The notes under the pieces: model-generated
Told to the model about the DNA's origin: nothing
The model's input: only the letters and a program-made list of their open reading frames with translations
Databases searched by the model: none
Made by a program: the position numbers and the translations under genes
Part shown: one piece after another, positions 53,396 to 64,000 of the stretch
Layout of the letters: the number at the start of each line of letters is the position of its first letter
How positions within the stretch are numbered: the first letter of the stretch is position 1
Origin: Camarhynchus parvulus
Taxonomy: Eukaryota; Chordata; Aves; Passeriformes; Thraupidae
Reading direction: 5' to 3'
Length of the DNA: 64,000 nt
Assembly (NCBI RefSeq): GCF_901933205.1
Contig: NC_044584.1
Span: 15,544,501-15,608,500, forward strand

Positions 53396-56300
53396 TCCCA
53401 AAGAGGTTCACTTTACAGTTAAAAACAGGATGATACTTAAATCAAGAATGCAATGCTATGTATATGAATACAGTTTTACCTATTTTTTTAAAATTTTGTA
53501 ATATCTTTATCTTACTTCAAAGTCAGTGGTGTTGTCCTGTGTCATAGCAAGGCTCAACACAATGGGACAGAAAAGAGTACAAAAACCTTCTAAAGACTTC
53601 TCAACATGAGATGACATCAACATTTCTCAACATTTCTGTACACCAGGGAGGGAATTATGGAAAGTCATTCTCTTCCTACTTTCTCTTGGTATCCTCTTTA
53701 TTTAAGCTTTCACTTAAACCCGCTGTATTCAACACACAAAAGGGAAGGGCAATTGGCACATTTTTCCTGGTCACTACTGGGTGATTCTCCTCATAAATGA
53801 AGGCAATTAATTCAGGAAGCAAATCAAAAGATAGTTTGACCCTTAAATGTTCAATAATAAGGTTTCTGTAGCCTGGAAATCATATATGGGATTGTATATC
53901 TCACATTTCCCTTTGGCAGGGTTTTTGTACACTCAGTCAGGAACTGCAGCCCCTACAATGGTTAATTTGGTTAATTAATGGCCCAATCACAGCCTCCTTT
54001 GCAGGGTGCTCTACCTCTTTCCTACGAAGCAATAAAGAAACAAAATCACTAAGGTGTAGATATAGTGCCCTGATATATATTTCATTGGTGATGAACTGAC
54101 TTCCCATCCCAATTTAGCTCAAGAGAACACAGACCAATTAAAAATTTAGTTTGCAGAACCTTTCTACATTCAGTTCAGAAATACTGAAGCGCTGGCAAAT
54201 TATTTATACCACATGAATACTCATTTTTTAAACTGCTCCTGACCCATATTCTAATTCAAAATGGCAAGCCTGCCAAACAGTTAAATGAAGAAAAACTACA
54301 ACAATAAAATCAGAGCAAATGAATCACTGATGTCATTGGAATATATGTCCCTTCAGATTTAATGAGGTCAGTCATGACTGACACACAAAACCCAGGGAAG
54401 GATTCACCCAGCACCAGGAGCATCTACCCTTCAGCTGCTTGGAGTGGCAGCAAACTGCCATCATTACAGCGTAATTTTCAGGTAATTACAGGTGTGTAAC
54501 AGATTAAACATGACAAAATCAACAGAATCAAGGTTTCCAGACCAAATGCTTCCAACTAATGATTTGGCTCAGAAGCGCACTTTGAATCACCTTTTGAAAA
54601 TTTCTATTTTCCCTGTGTAATTTTCTTGGTATTGAAAATATCCCAGAACACAATAGAAATGTCAAAGGTCTTCCTTCAATCCATTAGTAACGCCACAGGA
54701 AAATAAAACCTGGAATGTCTTCACTGAAACAAGCAAGATGAAAACAGTTCCATACAGCATTTTTTAGGTGGTTTACTAATATTCCTAAGCCAAGTAACCT
54801 ATTTCTAAAAGCAAGGACATACTGCATAGACAAGCTTGACTTAATTTTCATTTCTGTAGCACAATGAGTCCTCAAACACACTAAATCCTCCAGCTGGATA
54901 TGGTCTTTATAAATATAAAAGGTATATTTATGATTTTCCCTGTTTATTCTATAAGCAAGACCCTGAATCTCAATCTGTGAATTAAAACAAAACACCCACA
55001 GGAAAAAACAATCTTTTTAAAACTAGGACATATGTCTGCTATATGTAAGTGCCAATATTTTCAATATGGAAAAAAATCCCACATCATGTAATTAATACTT
55101 TATGCTTGTTCCACAGATTTTCCTTCTCTCCTATCACAAAATGCACAGAATAGTAGGAATATTGGGTTAATTTTGGGACATTGCTAATATCTGCTCTGAC
55201 AGAACGAAGTGTGTTTTCCTTGCTTTAAAAAAAACCCCAAAACTTTAGCATTTAAAATATTTCCTGTCAAAAATATTACAGGACCAAAGGTTTCCAGGGA
55301 ATTTTCCAAAAGAACTGCCTTCCCACCTTTCAAAAACATCTCATCTTTGCCTTGTTGTTTCCTGGTGGCTCATAAGGTAAAATCCCAGGGCAAGATAGTT
55401 TATTGTTTTAATATCTGTCTGACGCAAGGCAAAAGGATTCTCTGGTGAGTGCTTATCTGTCATATGTACTTCTGTGAAAGGAATATCAAGATAAATAAGA
55501 CGTTCTAGGGCATATCATGGGATTATGAGCTTGGCACTCACTGAATTCTGTTTAAAAATAGTTGAAACAATAAATAAAAAAACCATCTACACTGATATTT
55601 TGAGGATGTGAGCTTGAAGAGCATTGGGTTTTAAATATTTGAATTATAAGGGGTTTATGCTATTTTAGTATGAATAGAAAATGAACAGTCAAGTCCATAA
55701 ATGGGACAAACAAGATGAGAGGAAGTAATATTCATAATTTAAACAGTTAAAACAATAAAATTCTATTCTAATGGTACAATGGACTGTAAACTTACTTAGT
55801 ATTAATTAAACTCAGTGTAATGGCATTTTCTATATTGAAATGAATAACCAGTGATCTGGAAATTCATTTAGACCATTAGGTTAATTACAGAAACCGATGG
55901 AAGTTTTATCAGACAATTACAATTAAAGAACACGAACAATGTGGGACAGATTTATAAGCATTTGTACCACCTCAATCATTTTTGCTGAATTCCACCACCA
56001 CTTCTTCCAAAACTGTAATCAATATATCAATTAAAAAATGGGCCATCAACTTCATTTGCCCTTGAGTATGATAAAATAAAATGAATTAATATTGGATTTT
56101 GCATTTTCATATTTTTCTTCTTTTAATTCCATCACTTGACTGCAGTATGAAAGACTTATTTAGGAGCTGATAAGCAGGCGTACTGAAGATGCAACAGCTC
56201 TAACATTTAGGAAATTTAAGCCAAAATTGACTTCATTTTAAAATGTACTCATTGAAGTCAAGGCAAAATTCACTTTTATGGGCATGCTAAACATTTGGGA

Positions 56301-56638
56301 AATAGAGATGTTCATCTGCACATGATTCTGAAAAAAAGCATGGAGAAACTTAAAATATTTTACCATACATGTGAGCTACCCATGTAGCTAATGGTGAACT
56401 ATCCCTTCAATGTATGTTCAGAAAAACCCATTAGTAGCTACACACTCAATAACTCGAGTATCTTAATGCTTACTTGGAGCAAAAATAAAGTCTAAAAGTT
56501 TCAGGTTTCAAAGTGCTGATTTAGAGAGTAAAAAAATATTTATCTGCTTATGAACTTCCCTTTAATTTTTAAATTTAATCTCTCTCTCATTGCCCTCCAC
56601 AGGGCCTGGGTAGGCACAACTGGACATTGCTGAGGGAT

Positions 56639-56710
56639 GGGATGCACAGCTGGAAGGGGACGCACAGCTGGAAGGGGATGCACAGCTGGAAGGGGATGCA
56701 CAGCTGGAGG
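56639..56710 (+). repeat. 18-bp minisatellite, four copies
   Basis: The unit GGGATGCACAGCTGGAAG is repeated four times head to tail, with one T to C change in copy two and a diverging last copy. Confidence 0.95.
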
Positions 56711-56936
56711 CTGCTGCCTCACCACACCAGCAAGGGCTGGGTGAGCCAGTCCAGAGCAGGAGGATTTCTACTGGAAATGCATCTCCTCTTCCATGCCCTG
56801 CCACCAAGGACAGCGACATTATCAGGGGACAGAGCCAGGCACACGCTGGGAAGAAAAGGGACAACAAATATGACTTGCAACCAGAGAGGTTTCCACTGCC
56901 AGGACATGCAGTCTTGGAACAGATGATCCCCTGAAA

Positions 56937-57010
56937 TTGTGCAATCTCCATCCTCAGAGGTGTTCTGGTGCAAGCAGGTTCTTCCAACCTGAATAACTTG
57001 ACAATTCTAC
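56937..57010 (+). mobile_element. Probable CR1 3' remnant
   Basis: AATCTCCATCCTCAGAGGTG, then GTTCTTCCAACCTGAATAAC and ACAATTCTAC, parallel the last part of CR1, but the match is short and diverged. Confidence 0.45.
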
Positions 57011-57620
57011 AACTTCACATCTTCCTTCTTGCCCATGCTTTGGCTCTCATGAGCTCCTACTTCATTCACATTTTCAGGCACTTCTACATTATAGAAAAAT
57101 TGGGGAAAATATGCACAAAACAGTTTTAAAAGTTCTTGCATAAATTCAGATTTGTATTTTTGCCTTTTTGATCCATACATACCCAGCTGTGTTACTGTCT
57201 TTGGCAGAACAGTGATACAGACATTCAGAGACAGAATTTTTTTTTCTTCTTTTGAATCTTCCTTTTGTCCAGCAGGGTCTTAATTTTCTCATGGATATTA
57301 CTTGCATGTGGCTTCAATTTGGAAAAATTCCAAAACTATCCTTGACACATTTCTTTTTAACCAGTAGATAAAAATTTTCTTCAGGATTTTAAAATTCCTT
57401 ATGGAAGTAACTATTCTAAAGAGTGAGGGTAAAAAGAGACTGTCAGTTATGAGCAGCCAACTTGCTTAACTTATTTTCAGATATCCTGGGCGTCCTGGGC
57501 AGGAAGATTCCAGTGAGTGCTGACTCACTGGGATTTGGTGAACTCCAATCATTCCTGGCTGGATAGAACTCCTTTCAATGCTTGTCTGCATCCTGCATTA
57601 TGGCAGTGATGAAGGATTTC

Positions 57621-57700
57621 ACTGAAATCTGTTCTATCAGTCCTGCCCTGGAGGTGCCAAAACTGAATTCTGTTGTATCAGTTCTGCCCTGGAGGTGCCA
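57621..57700 (+). repeat. Tandem duplication, 41-bp period
   Basis: Two copies (57621-57659 and 57662-57700) share ACTGAA, CTGTT, TATCAG and CTGCCCTGGAGGTGCCA, with about four differences. Confidence 0.9.
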
Positions 57701-60683
57701 GTCCTGTGGGAATCTACAGCAAACAAGGTTTTCTGCCTGGATTTCCTGCCCATGGCTGTCACAGGACCTGCCCAGCCCAGGGATAGAAGCACATTGGCAT
57801 GCTGAAACTGCTTTCTACATAAAAAATTATCTATTCCAACAATAGGTGTGCAAATGAAAAACTGATCCAGGTCCCATCTTCTCCTTCAGCATAAGAGAAC
57901 AGATGAGGCATGAGAGACTGTTGCTGCTGATTTGTTCCACTGCTTGCAGAAGAAACAGCTCATTTCTTTCTGTATTACATGAAGGGCCAGAAGTGATGGA
58001 AGGAAGCAGAGCCATGTTTCCATCTCCTGACATATTCAGAGGTGTAACTAATCATTGTGCTGGGCAATGTATAGTGTGATACATAAAATATATCCTGGAG
58101 AAATAAAATATCAGAAGGGAAGGAGTAGCTCCAAGAACTGCAGTCTGCTTTCTGGAGAGCCAGTGGGTAAAAGTGCTCAGAGCCATCGGGGGCTTCCAGT
58201 GGCCAGTACAATTACAAACCAACAAGTTCAGTGAGAAACCAAGCCAGCCAAATTAAGAAAAATACATTTTACAACCATGTTCCAGCCCTTCATGCCTTAT
58301 AACTCAGGAGCAAAAGATAAACAGTCAAGTTAGTCAACACTTTGAAAAATATAAAATATAAAATATCCTCTTCCAAATATCTGAAAACTTCTAAATGCCA
58401 TTAGCACTCTGTGAAATTCAAGTATCTTAGATGGCTTTTGAAAAATCCCAGCACACTCCTTCCCTTCTGTTAAAACAATTGCAAATTGAAAATCTCTTAA
58501 TTCTTCCATTGTAAGCGGCTGTAAAATATCCCAGATACAATATCAGCAGTAACAGAATAAACGATTAACAAATTATTCAAAAAGGAAGGCTGAAATATTG
58601 TTGTCTACATGGAATGATAATAGTACAAATATTCATCTCCTAGACACTAATGTTGACTTATCAGTTATAATTTCAATATTACAAATGTGCACTAAAATGG
58701 AATATAGGAGATCTTTAAACTAATAAAAGAAATGAGACGAAAGTCAACCTTCATTTCTATTCACTATTTCTAGTGGAATTTCCGATAGAAATGAAGCTAT
58801 TTTACATCTTTATTGAAAGTTTTGTAATAAGGAGGAATAAAAACCTAATTACAATATGTAGTAATTGTAGTAATTTTGTGTTATTAGGAGTTGTGACCCT
58901 GTAGGGGAAACTGCATTTTGGCAAGAGGAAATTCTATACATAATAATGGAAAAATCATGATTAGCCAACACACAGATTCAACAAAAGTGTAATAATTTCT
59001 ACTGCAAGGGCTACCAGCAATGCCTGTTAGGAAACTGTGTATTCCACATAGCCCAGTGGGAGACAGATAGGCAAAGCTTGTTTATTTATGTATTTGGCAT
59101 AATTGAAAACAAATAGGTGTTTGTTAGGATATCATTATTCAAGGAGCACCCCTGCAAAATAGGATTTTTCAACAGGACTGACTCAGGAGACACAAAGGAA
59201 ACAGTGAACTCCAGAGCTCAGCTTGCTCTCAGGGTCTCTTTGGGGAATCAATATTAGTGGAAATATCATCTGATGGAAACAGCAATCCCAGCAATAAAAT
59301 TCCTGGGGTACAACTCAGTGAGACAATAGGAGCAACAGGGTAAACTTAGGAAAAGCTTTCAAAGAAGACCAGTTTTCAGAAAATTACAACAAACACTGCC
59401 CCTCTCTTCTCTAAAAAGAATCTCCTAATAGTGAAATGAGTGAAAAGTTTGGATCATTTTCCAGGGAAACAGCTGTCAGTCAAAAATGGGTGCACTAAAT
59501 ATTTCAAAAAGAAGCATTAATTTAAACTGGAAGTATTTCATATCTCTGTGTAAAAAATTTGTAAAATATCCCCACAGCTAGGGAAAGGTGACATATTAGA
59601 AAATATTCTTGGAGCACCTGGAAGAGAATGCAGACTTAACTGACATTTTAATTTGCAATTGAAAACACTTGATGCATTTGGTTAGTTCACTATGCATTTG
59701 TAGGCTCCAGACTCCTCATTTAAAGGGGATCCCATATGAATCCTGGAAAAGCAGCAGCTCTAGGGATGCCATTGATAATGTTTGACATAAAAGAATTACA
59801 TGACTGTAGAGATGATCACTATGGAACTCTTTTGTACTAATTCCTGGATTTAATTTAAAAATAATTTTAGCAGTCTAGATAAGCTCTAAGAGAGTCGAAT
59901 TGCATTCTGGATTGAATGCAATCTTCATGAAGAGCATATCTGATGATGCTGTTAAATCAGACCATGTATTCTCTTGACAATGAACACGGAGCCGGGGTGC
60001 TGCAAGCAGCAGTTACTGCTCCTGCATTCAGCTCCAGGTTTCTCACCCCACTAGAGGCCAGAATGAGAATCAGTGGTGCCACCAATCCAGTCTAAAACAC
60101 TCCCAAAAAAGGTTTCTGCTCAGAATTTCAGAGGACACATCTCTACTCCAAAGTTTTGTGCAGAAAAATGGCTGATGGCTGCATCCATCATGTCAGTTTG
60201 TCTCTGTTCTTTATACTAGGGCAGCTTTATATGCCTCAAAATATCCCCTTTCATACAGACTGTTCCTTTGTAAAAAAATACTTTGTGTCTAATTCCTGAC
60301 CCATCAAATGCTGGCATGGTAATAGATGTTCTGTGTATTAAATCACAGTTGTGAGCAGGACAGAAGAAACACATCTTCTACACAAAATGCAGAGCACACA
60401 ACAGTACTGGATTGCAAAAACCGTCACTGTTATTGTAGAACTTCATTTCTATACAATATTGCAATACAGGCATTTTCTTTTTTAAAATATGATAGACTTT
60501 GAGAATAAAGATGCAACTAAAAACACTGAATTATCTATTGACATGACTTACAAATGTTTATAAACACCACATTTACCTTAACAAAAGCTGTTGGGAAACT
60601 TGACATTTTTAGGGGGCTTAATTCACATTAATGTGCTTTTGTCACAAAAACAGAACAAGAAACGAGCCATAACACTAGCTTAC

Positions 60684-60764
60684 TTGTGGATGTGTATACT
60701 AGTGAACTGGGGGCACTGTACACGGGAGATCCCTCCTGGTTTGCCTGGCACAGCAGCACCCTGC
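60684..60764 (-). CDS. RBFOX1: RBFOX1 81-nt in-frame exon (CQANQEGS...SSLVYTS segment)
   Basis: This exon codes part of the linker C-terminal to the RRM of RBFOX1, an RNA-binding protein that regulates alternative splicing in neurons and muscle through (U)GCAUG sites. On the minus strand it reads, after a split codon, [26 protein letters not shown], then a final A that joins TG of the next exon to give Met. The borders are TTGTAG at the acceptor and ACAA/GTAAGC at the donor. The length of 81 nt is a multiple of three, so skipping keeps the frame, as expected of a cassette exon. From memory, the human protein has [21 protein letters not shown]; the bird copy differs at T to R, SM to PV and the last A to T, more change than in the neighbouring exon. 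The acceptor lies behind a CT-repeat tract. The preceding exon was not found in the window. Confidence 0.93.
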
Positions 60765-60766
60765 CT

Positions 60767-60786
60767 ACAAGAAAGAGAGAGAGAGT
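60767..60786 (-). promoter_or_regulatory. CT-repeat polypyrimidine tract before the 81-nt exon
   Basis: On the gene strand the acceptor of the 81-nt exon is preceded by a near-pure CT run (CTCTCTCTCTTTCTTG). Such CU-rich tracts bind PTB-family repressors as well as U2AF, a common feature of regulated cassette exons. Confidence 0.6.
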
Positions 60787-61267
60787 GGTATCTGGTTTTG
60801 GAAAACTTCAACTGAACCTCAGTTTTTCACCCCAAAATACAAATCAAATCACAACCGGAACGGCGCACTGAACCGGGGGCACTTTTTGTGCTTTTTTTCT
60901 GGGAAAAAAAAAAAAAAGAGCTTTTTTTCTGCTTTACTTTCAAAGCAGCAAGAGCCCAAACAACCCCAGTTTGACATTGGAAAAGCAGAACACAGACATG
61001 CCCCCAACGCCAAGGCCGCTGTTATCCCGCGGGGACCGCGAGCCTCGCTGGCTGCTCTCTGTCCCTGTCACCCTGCTTCTCCCAAAAGTGCTGCCCCAAC
61101 CCACCCTGCCTCCTCAGCCCCTGGGTGCAATGAGGCTCCTGGAGCCAGCACAGCAGGAAAATCCTGTGCAGCATTCCCAGCACGGACACCAGGCCAGGTA
61201 GGACCTGGGTTCCGTGGCTCCCGTTGTCGCTGACACATCTGAGTTCAGCAGATTTTGCTCAGAGGAA

Positions 61268-61287
61268 TGCACAAATATATTTGTGCA
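61268..61287. repeat. 20-bp perfect palindrome
   Basis: The sequence TGCACAAATATATTTGTGCA equals its own reverse complement. CAAATATATTG recurs immediately after it. Confidence 0.95.
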
Positions 61288-64000
61288 AATATATTGCTTT
61301 CAGTAAATAACTGGGTTCAGGATTAAGAACAAAACCAGATAAAACAAAACTTTTTTTTTCCCAAAGGAATACAAATAAAAGCAATAACCATATCCATTTA
61401 AACCAATGCTCATTTTGAACAAATGACATGAGTTTAAGGTTATTTCCTTTTTTTCATTTAAACGAACTTAAATAAAACACATCAGGTTTTCTTAAAATTG
61501 AACTTTAGCAGTCTCAGCTGAATACAGATTGAACATTGTACTTTCAAACTAGAAAAGAAACTTCACTTCTGGAATACAGTCCACCAGGAAAAGTGGGATA
61601 TGAGACATCTGGTTTTGCAGATATATGTGCATATATCTGTATACACACACACAGGATTTTATACACACATACACTGACATGCCTCAAGCTGTCAGGATCT
61701 GTGAATCACACAATTCCAACCCATCAAATCTTTCTGGAGATTTGTGAAACTTTAGACATTGTGCATTGACATGCAATGGAATTGCACTGAGTTGAGTCCA
61801 ATGTGTTTGGAAAGACAGGATTAAGTACAAATGGTCGGCACATTTTCCACAGTGTTACAGGAGCAATTCTCAATTTTCATTCACTAGGCCAGAGTTCTCT
61901 TAAAATATATTTAAAAAAAAATTCTGCCATTAACCAGTTCTTTGTTTGTTGCTTGCAGCTGTCACTTGAAGGAGGAATATTGAAAATGCTGAAGAGTAAT
62001 AAAATAATTCTTGTAATTTATGCAGTTTAACTAAGACTGTGACTACTGGAAATCTCAATAATTACTATGCTTTGAACCTTCTCAGGCAATAGCACACCCT
62101 TAACTAACAGGATTTAGAGATGCTTGCTTTTTTTCCAGCTATCCACAACTAATATAAAGGATAAAACATAAAACAAGCTCATTTTCCCCCTTACTTTAAG
62201 ACAACACATCACTGACTGTATTGATATCCCTCTCAGCCTTCAGCCCTTGTGTGGAAGCTGGCAAACGAACATGCAGCTATTGAGATTCTAATTACAAAAT
62301 ATAAAATAAATAAGTAAGCCCTATCCACACACTTGTTTGACCTCAGGAATGGGGATGTTGGAATAGGGGAGAATTTAAGACCACAGATGCTTCAAAACCT
62401 GAGCTAGTGTGGAAGCCTTCAAATGAAAGTGAGCTGAAGAGCCAGAGGCATTCATCTGGCTGAGAGAAACAGATGAGGAAAATCACTCATTTCCATTAGG
62501 TTTTAAGAATAACTATAATGACTTCAAGTATGTCTAGAAAACAGAGTAAAAGATTTTTAGAAGTCAAAGGTTACAGTTTATTTACATTATTCACTATAGA
62601 TCCTAGATAACACTTGGCTTCCTACGTGCTCCATAGGTATTTCCCTACTCTTTGCAGCTAATAATCTTATGGTTTTTCTGATTTCATCTCATACAAATCC
62701 TATTTTCCTTACTCTAGTCATCTAATTTCTAATTAAAGTACTTCAAAACAGATGCTTTTTTCATCTCTGCTACTAGAGTGTATTTAATTTCTTGCACAGA
62801 GCCTTCTAATTATATTTTGACAATCTGCCTTTGAATTTGTACATAATATTATTACTGATAACTAAAACATTATTATTAGATTTTGTTAGAAAAAAATAGG
62901 GAACTTTTTAATCTACTTTAGTAAGAAAATATTATTTCTTCTGCATCTAATTGTGGTATTAAAAGTATTTCAATTGCAATTCATACAAGTGAGGGAAGAC
63001 TGAATTATTGACAGTAAGATTTGGATAAGCTTGAGAACACAGAAACAATCTATAAATTCCCGAATGAGGGGAAAAAAAAATATTATTTTTCCCCCAGGAC
63101 AATAAATTCTAGTGTGATGGAATAAAGGATTTTGTTTTTTGGGTTTTTTTTAATGAAAAAGGATTTTAATATAAAGTTTTGAGGGAGCAGTGGCAGAGGG
63201 GACACTGAGGGGACCAGCCTGGGGGCAGGAGCATTGCAGAGACCCTGGGATGCTGCCTGGCAGCATGGACAAAACCAGGTGTCCCAATATCAAAGACTAT
63301 TCCCACTCATCCTTCTCTTCCTCCACTGTTCTCTCCTCCAGCCCATGATTAAGAACGTGCTGTTTGATGAGGTCCTTTGCTGAAGCACCACAGTTATTCT
63401 GAGAAATAATTACTCTAAAAATATTCAGGGCTGTGGAAAAAAAGTGATGTGCAGTCATTAATATTTTTAGAATACTTAAAATTCAGTTCCCAGTGGTTTT
63501 AAGATCTCTGACTAAATGCATTTCCCCTCTTTTTTTGTTTTTTATACTTTCAAAAATAAGTTTTTTGTGTACAGTTATTTACATGATGCAGATAAACTAA
63601 TCTACAGAAATATCAATGGTGCTGCACAGAGTACTCACTGCCTCATGTAAAACAGCTAAAAAACTCACTGTATTTCTCCAGTCCTCAAAGAGGCAAGAAG
63701 TAACACCAAGGATCAACATGTGGACTCACCCACTAAATTATACAGGATTTTTAAACCCCTGCTGTTAAAAATAGCTTTTAACTGGAACCACTGTGCAGCC
63801 AGCACTACAGGAAGCTCAGAAATACAAATCTGCAATTAGCTGAAAAGAAATTACACAATTAGCTGGAATGTCTTATGGCATTGTTTGTGGAAATATAAAT
63901 TGAAATAACATCTTCTGCAGAAAAAAACATGTACCATTAGCTACAATCATGCTGTTGGTGTAAAATGAACAATGGTGCAAGGCTGGACTATGGGCCCAGC

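Larger units (their letters stand above)
60765..64000 (-). other. RBFOX1: RBFOX1 intron, partial (upstream of the 81-nt exon)
   Basis: This is the 3' part of an intron whose 5' end lies beyond base 64000. No coding exon was recognised; in particular I did not find the expected WKLNPVVGAVYSPEFYA exon. It holds a CT-rich acceptor tract, a CpG-rich patch at about 60840-61210, a 20-bp perfect palindrome (61268-61287) and TA/CA-rich simple sequence near 61618-61670. The remainder is ordinary AT-rich sequence in which I see nothing definite. Confidence 0.85.

Noticed and set aside
56562..56987. 141-codon minus-strand frame with SCASPSSCASPS repeats
   Set aside because: The repetition comes from the 18-bp minisatellite; there is no independent sign of a gene.
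60765..64000. Upstream RBFOX1 exon coding WKLNPVVGAVYSPEFYA
   Set aside because: Not found; probably beyond base 64000.

Overview
The window is a piece of a vertebrate, almost certainly avian, nuclear genome. It is AT-rich, has no bacterial-style gene packing, and carries 3' ends of CR1 LINEs plus a solo LTR whose text resembles LTRs I know from songbird genomes. Songbird is therefore the best guess for the host, but this rests on recollection of repeat families and not on a search.

The only gene I can support is RBFOX1 (A2BP1, FOX-1), a neuronal and muscle splicing regulator, lying on the minus strand, so the gene runs from base 64000 down to base 1. Only part of its C-terminal half is here. 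In gene order: an in-frame 81-nt exon (60684-60764); a 133-nt exon coding the RGRG/Tyr/Pro segment (43396-43528); the 40-nt brain-type exon B40 (34615-34654); a decayed copy of its mutually exclusive partner, the muscle exon M43 (29808-29849); and a 65-nt exon coding GGYAAYRYAQ (26293-26357). All four live exons have AG/GTAAG-type borders and their reading phases join exactly. The RRM exons lie upstream of base 64000. The final exons (GRVYAADPYHH onward) were looked for in 1-26292, not found, and presumably lie beyond base 1.

The rest is intron: 60765-64000 (partial), 43529-60683, 34655-43395, 26358-34614 and 1-26292 (partial). It holds CR1 3' ends (28115-28274, 51188-51374, probably 56937-57010), a solo LTR (43746-44118) inside a nest of direct repeats just upstream of the 133-nt exon, an LTR-like stretch (36490-36975), microsatellites, two minisatellite-like duplications and several strong inverted repeats. 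TGCATG sites, the binding sequence of RBFOX proteins themselves, flank B40 on both sides and follow the 133-nt exon, which fits autoregulation.

The most interesting observation is the M43 relic. Ten of fourteen residues of the muscle exon are still readable in the right place, strand and phase after a polypyrimidine tract and AG, but one base is missing in the exon and the GT donor is destroyed. A nearby GTAATT could define a 49-nt, frame-compatible replacement exon. Either this bird has lost the muscle-specific RBFOX1 C-terminal variant or it has rebuilt it in another frame.
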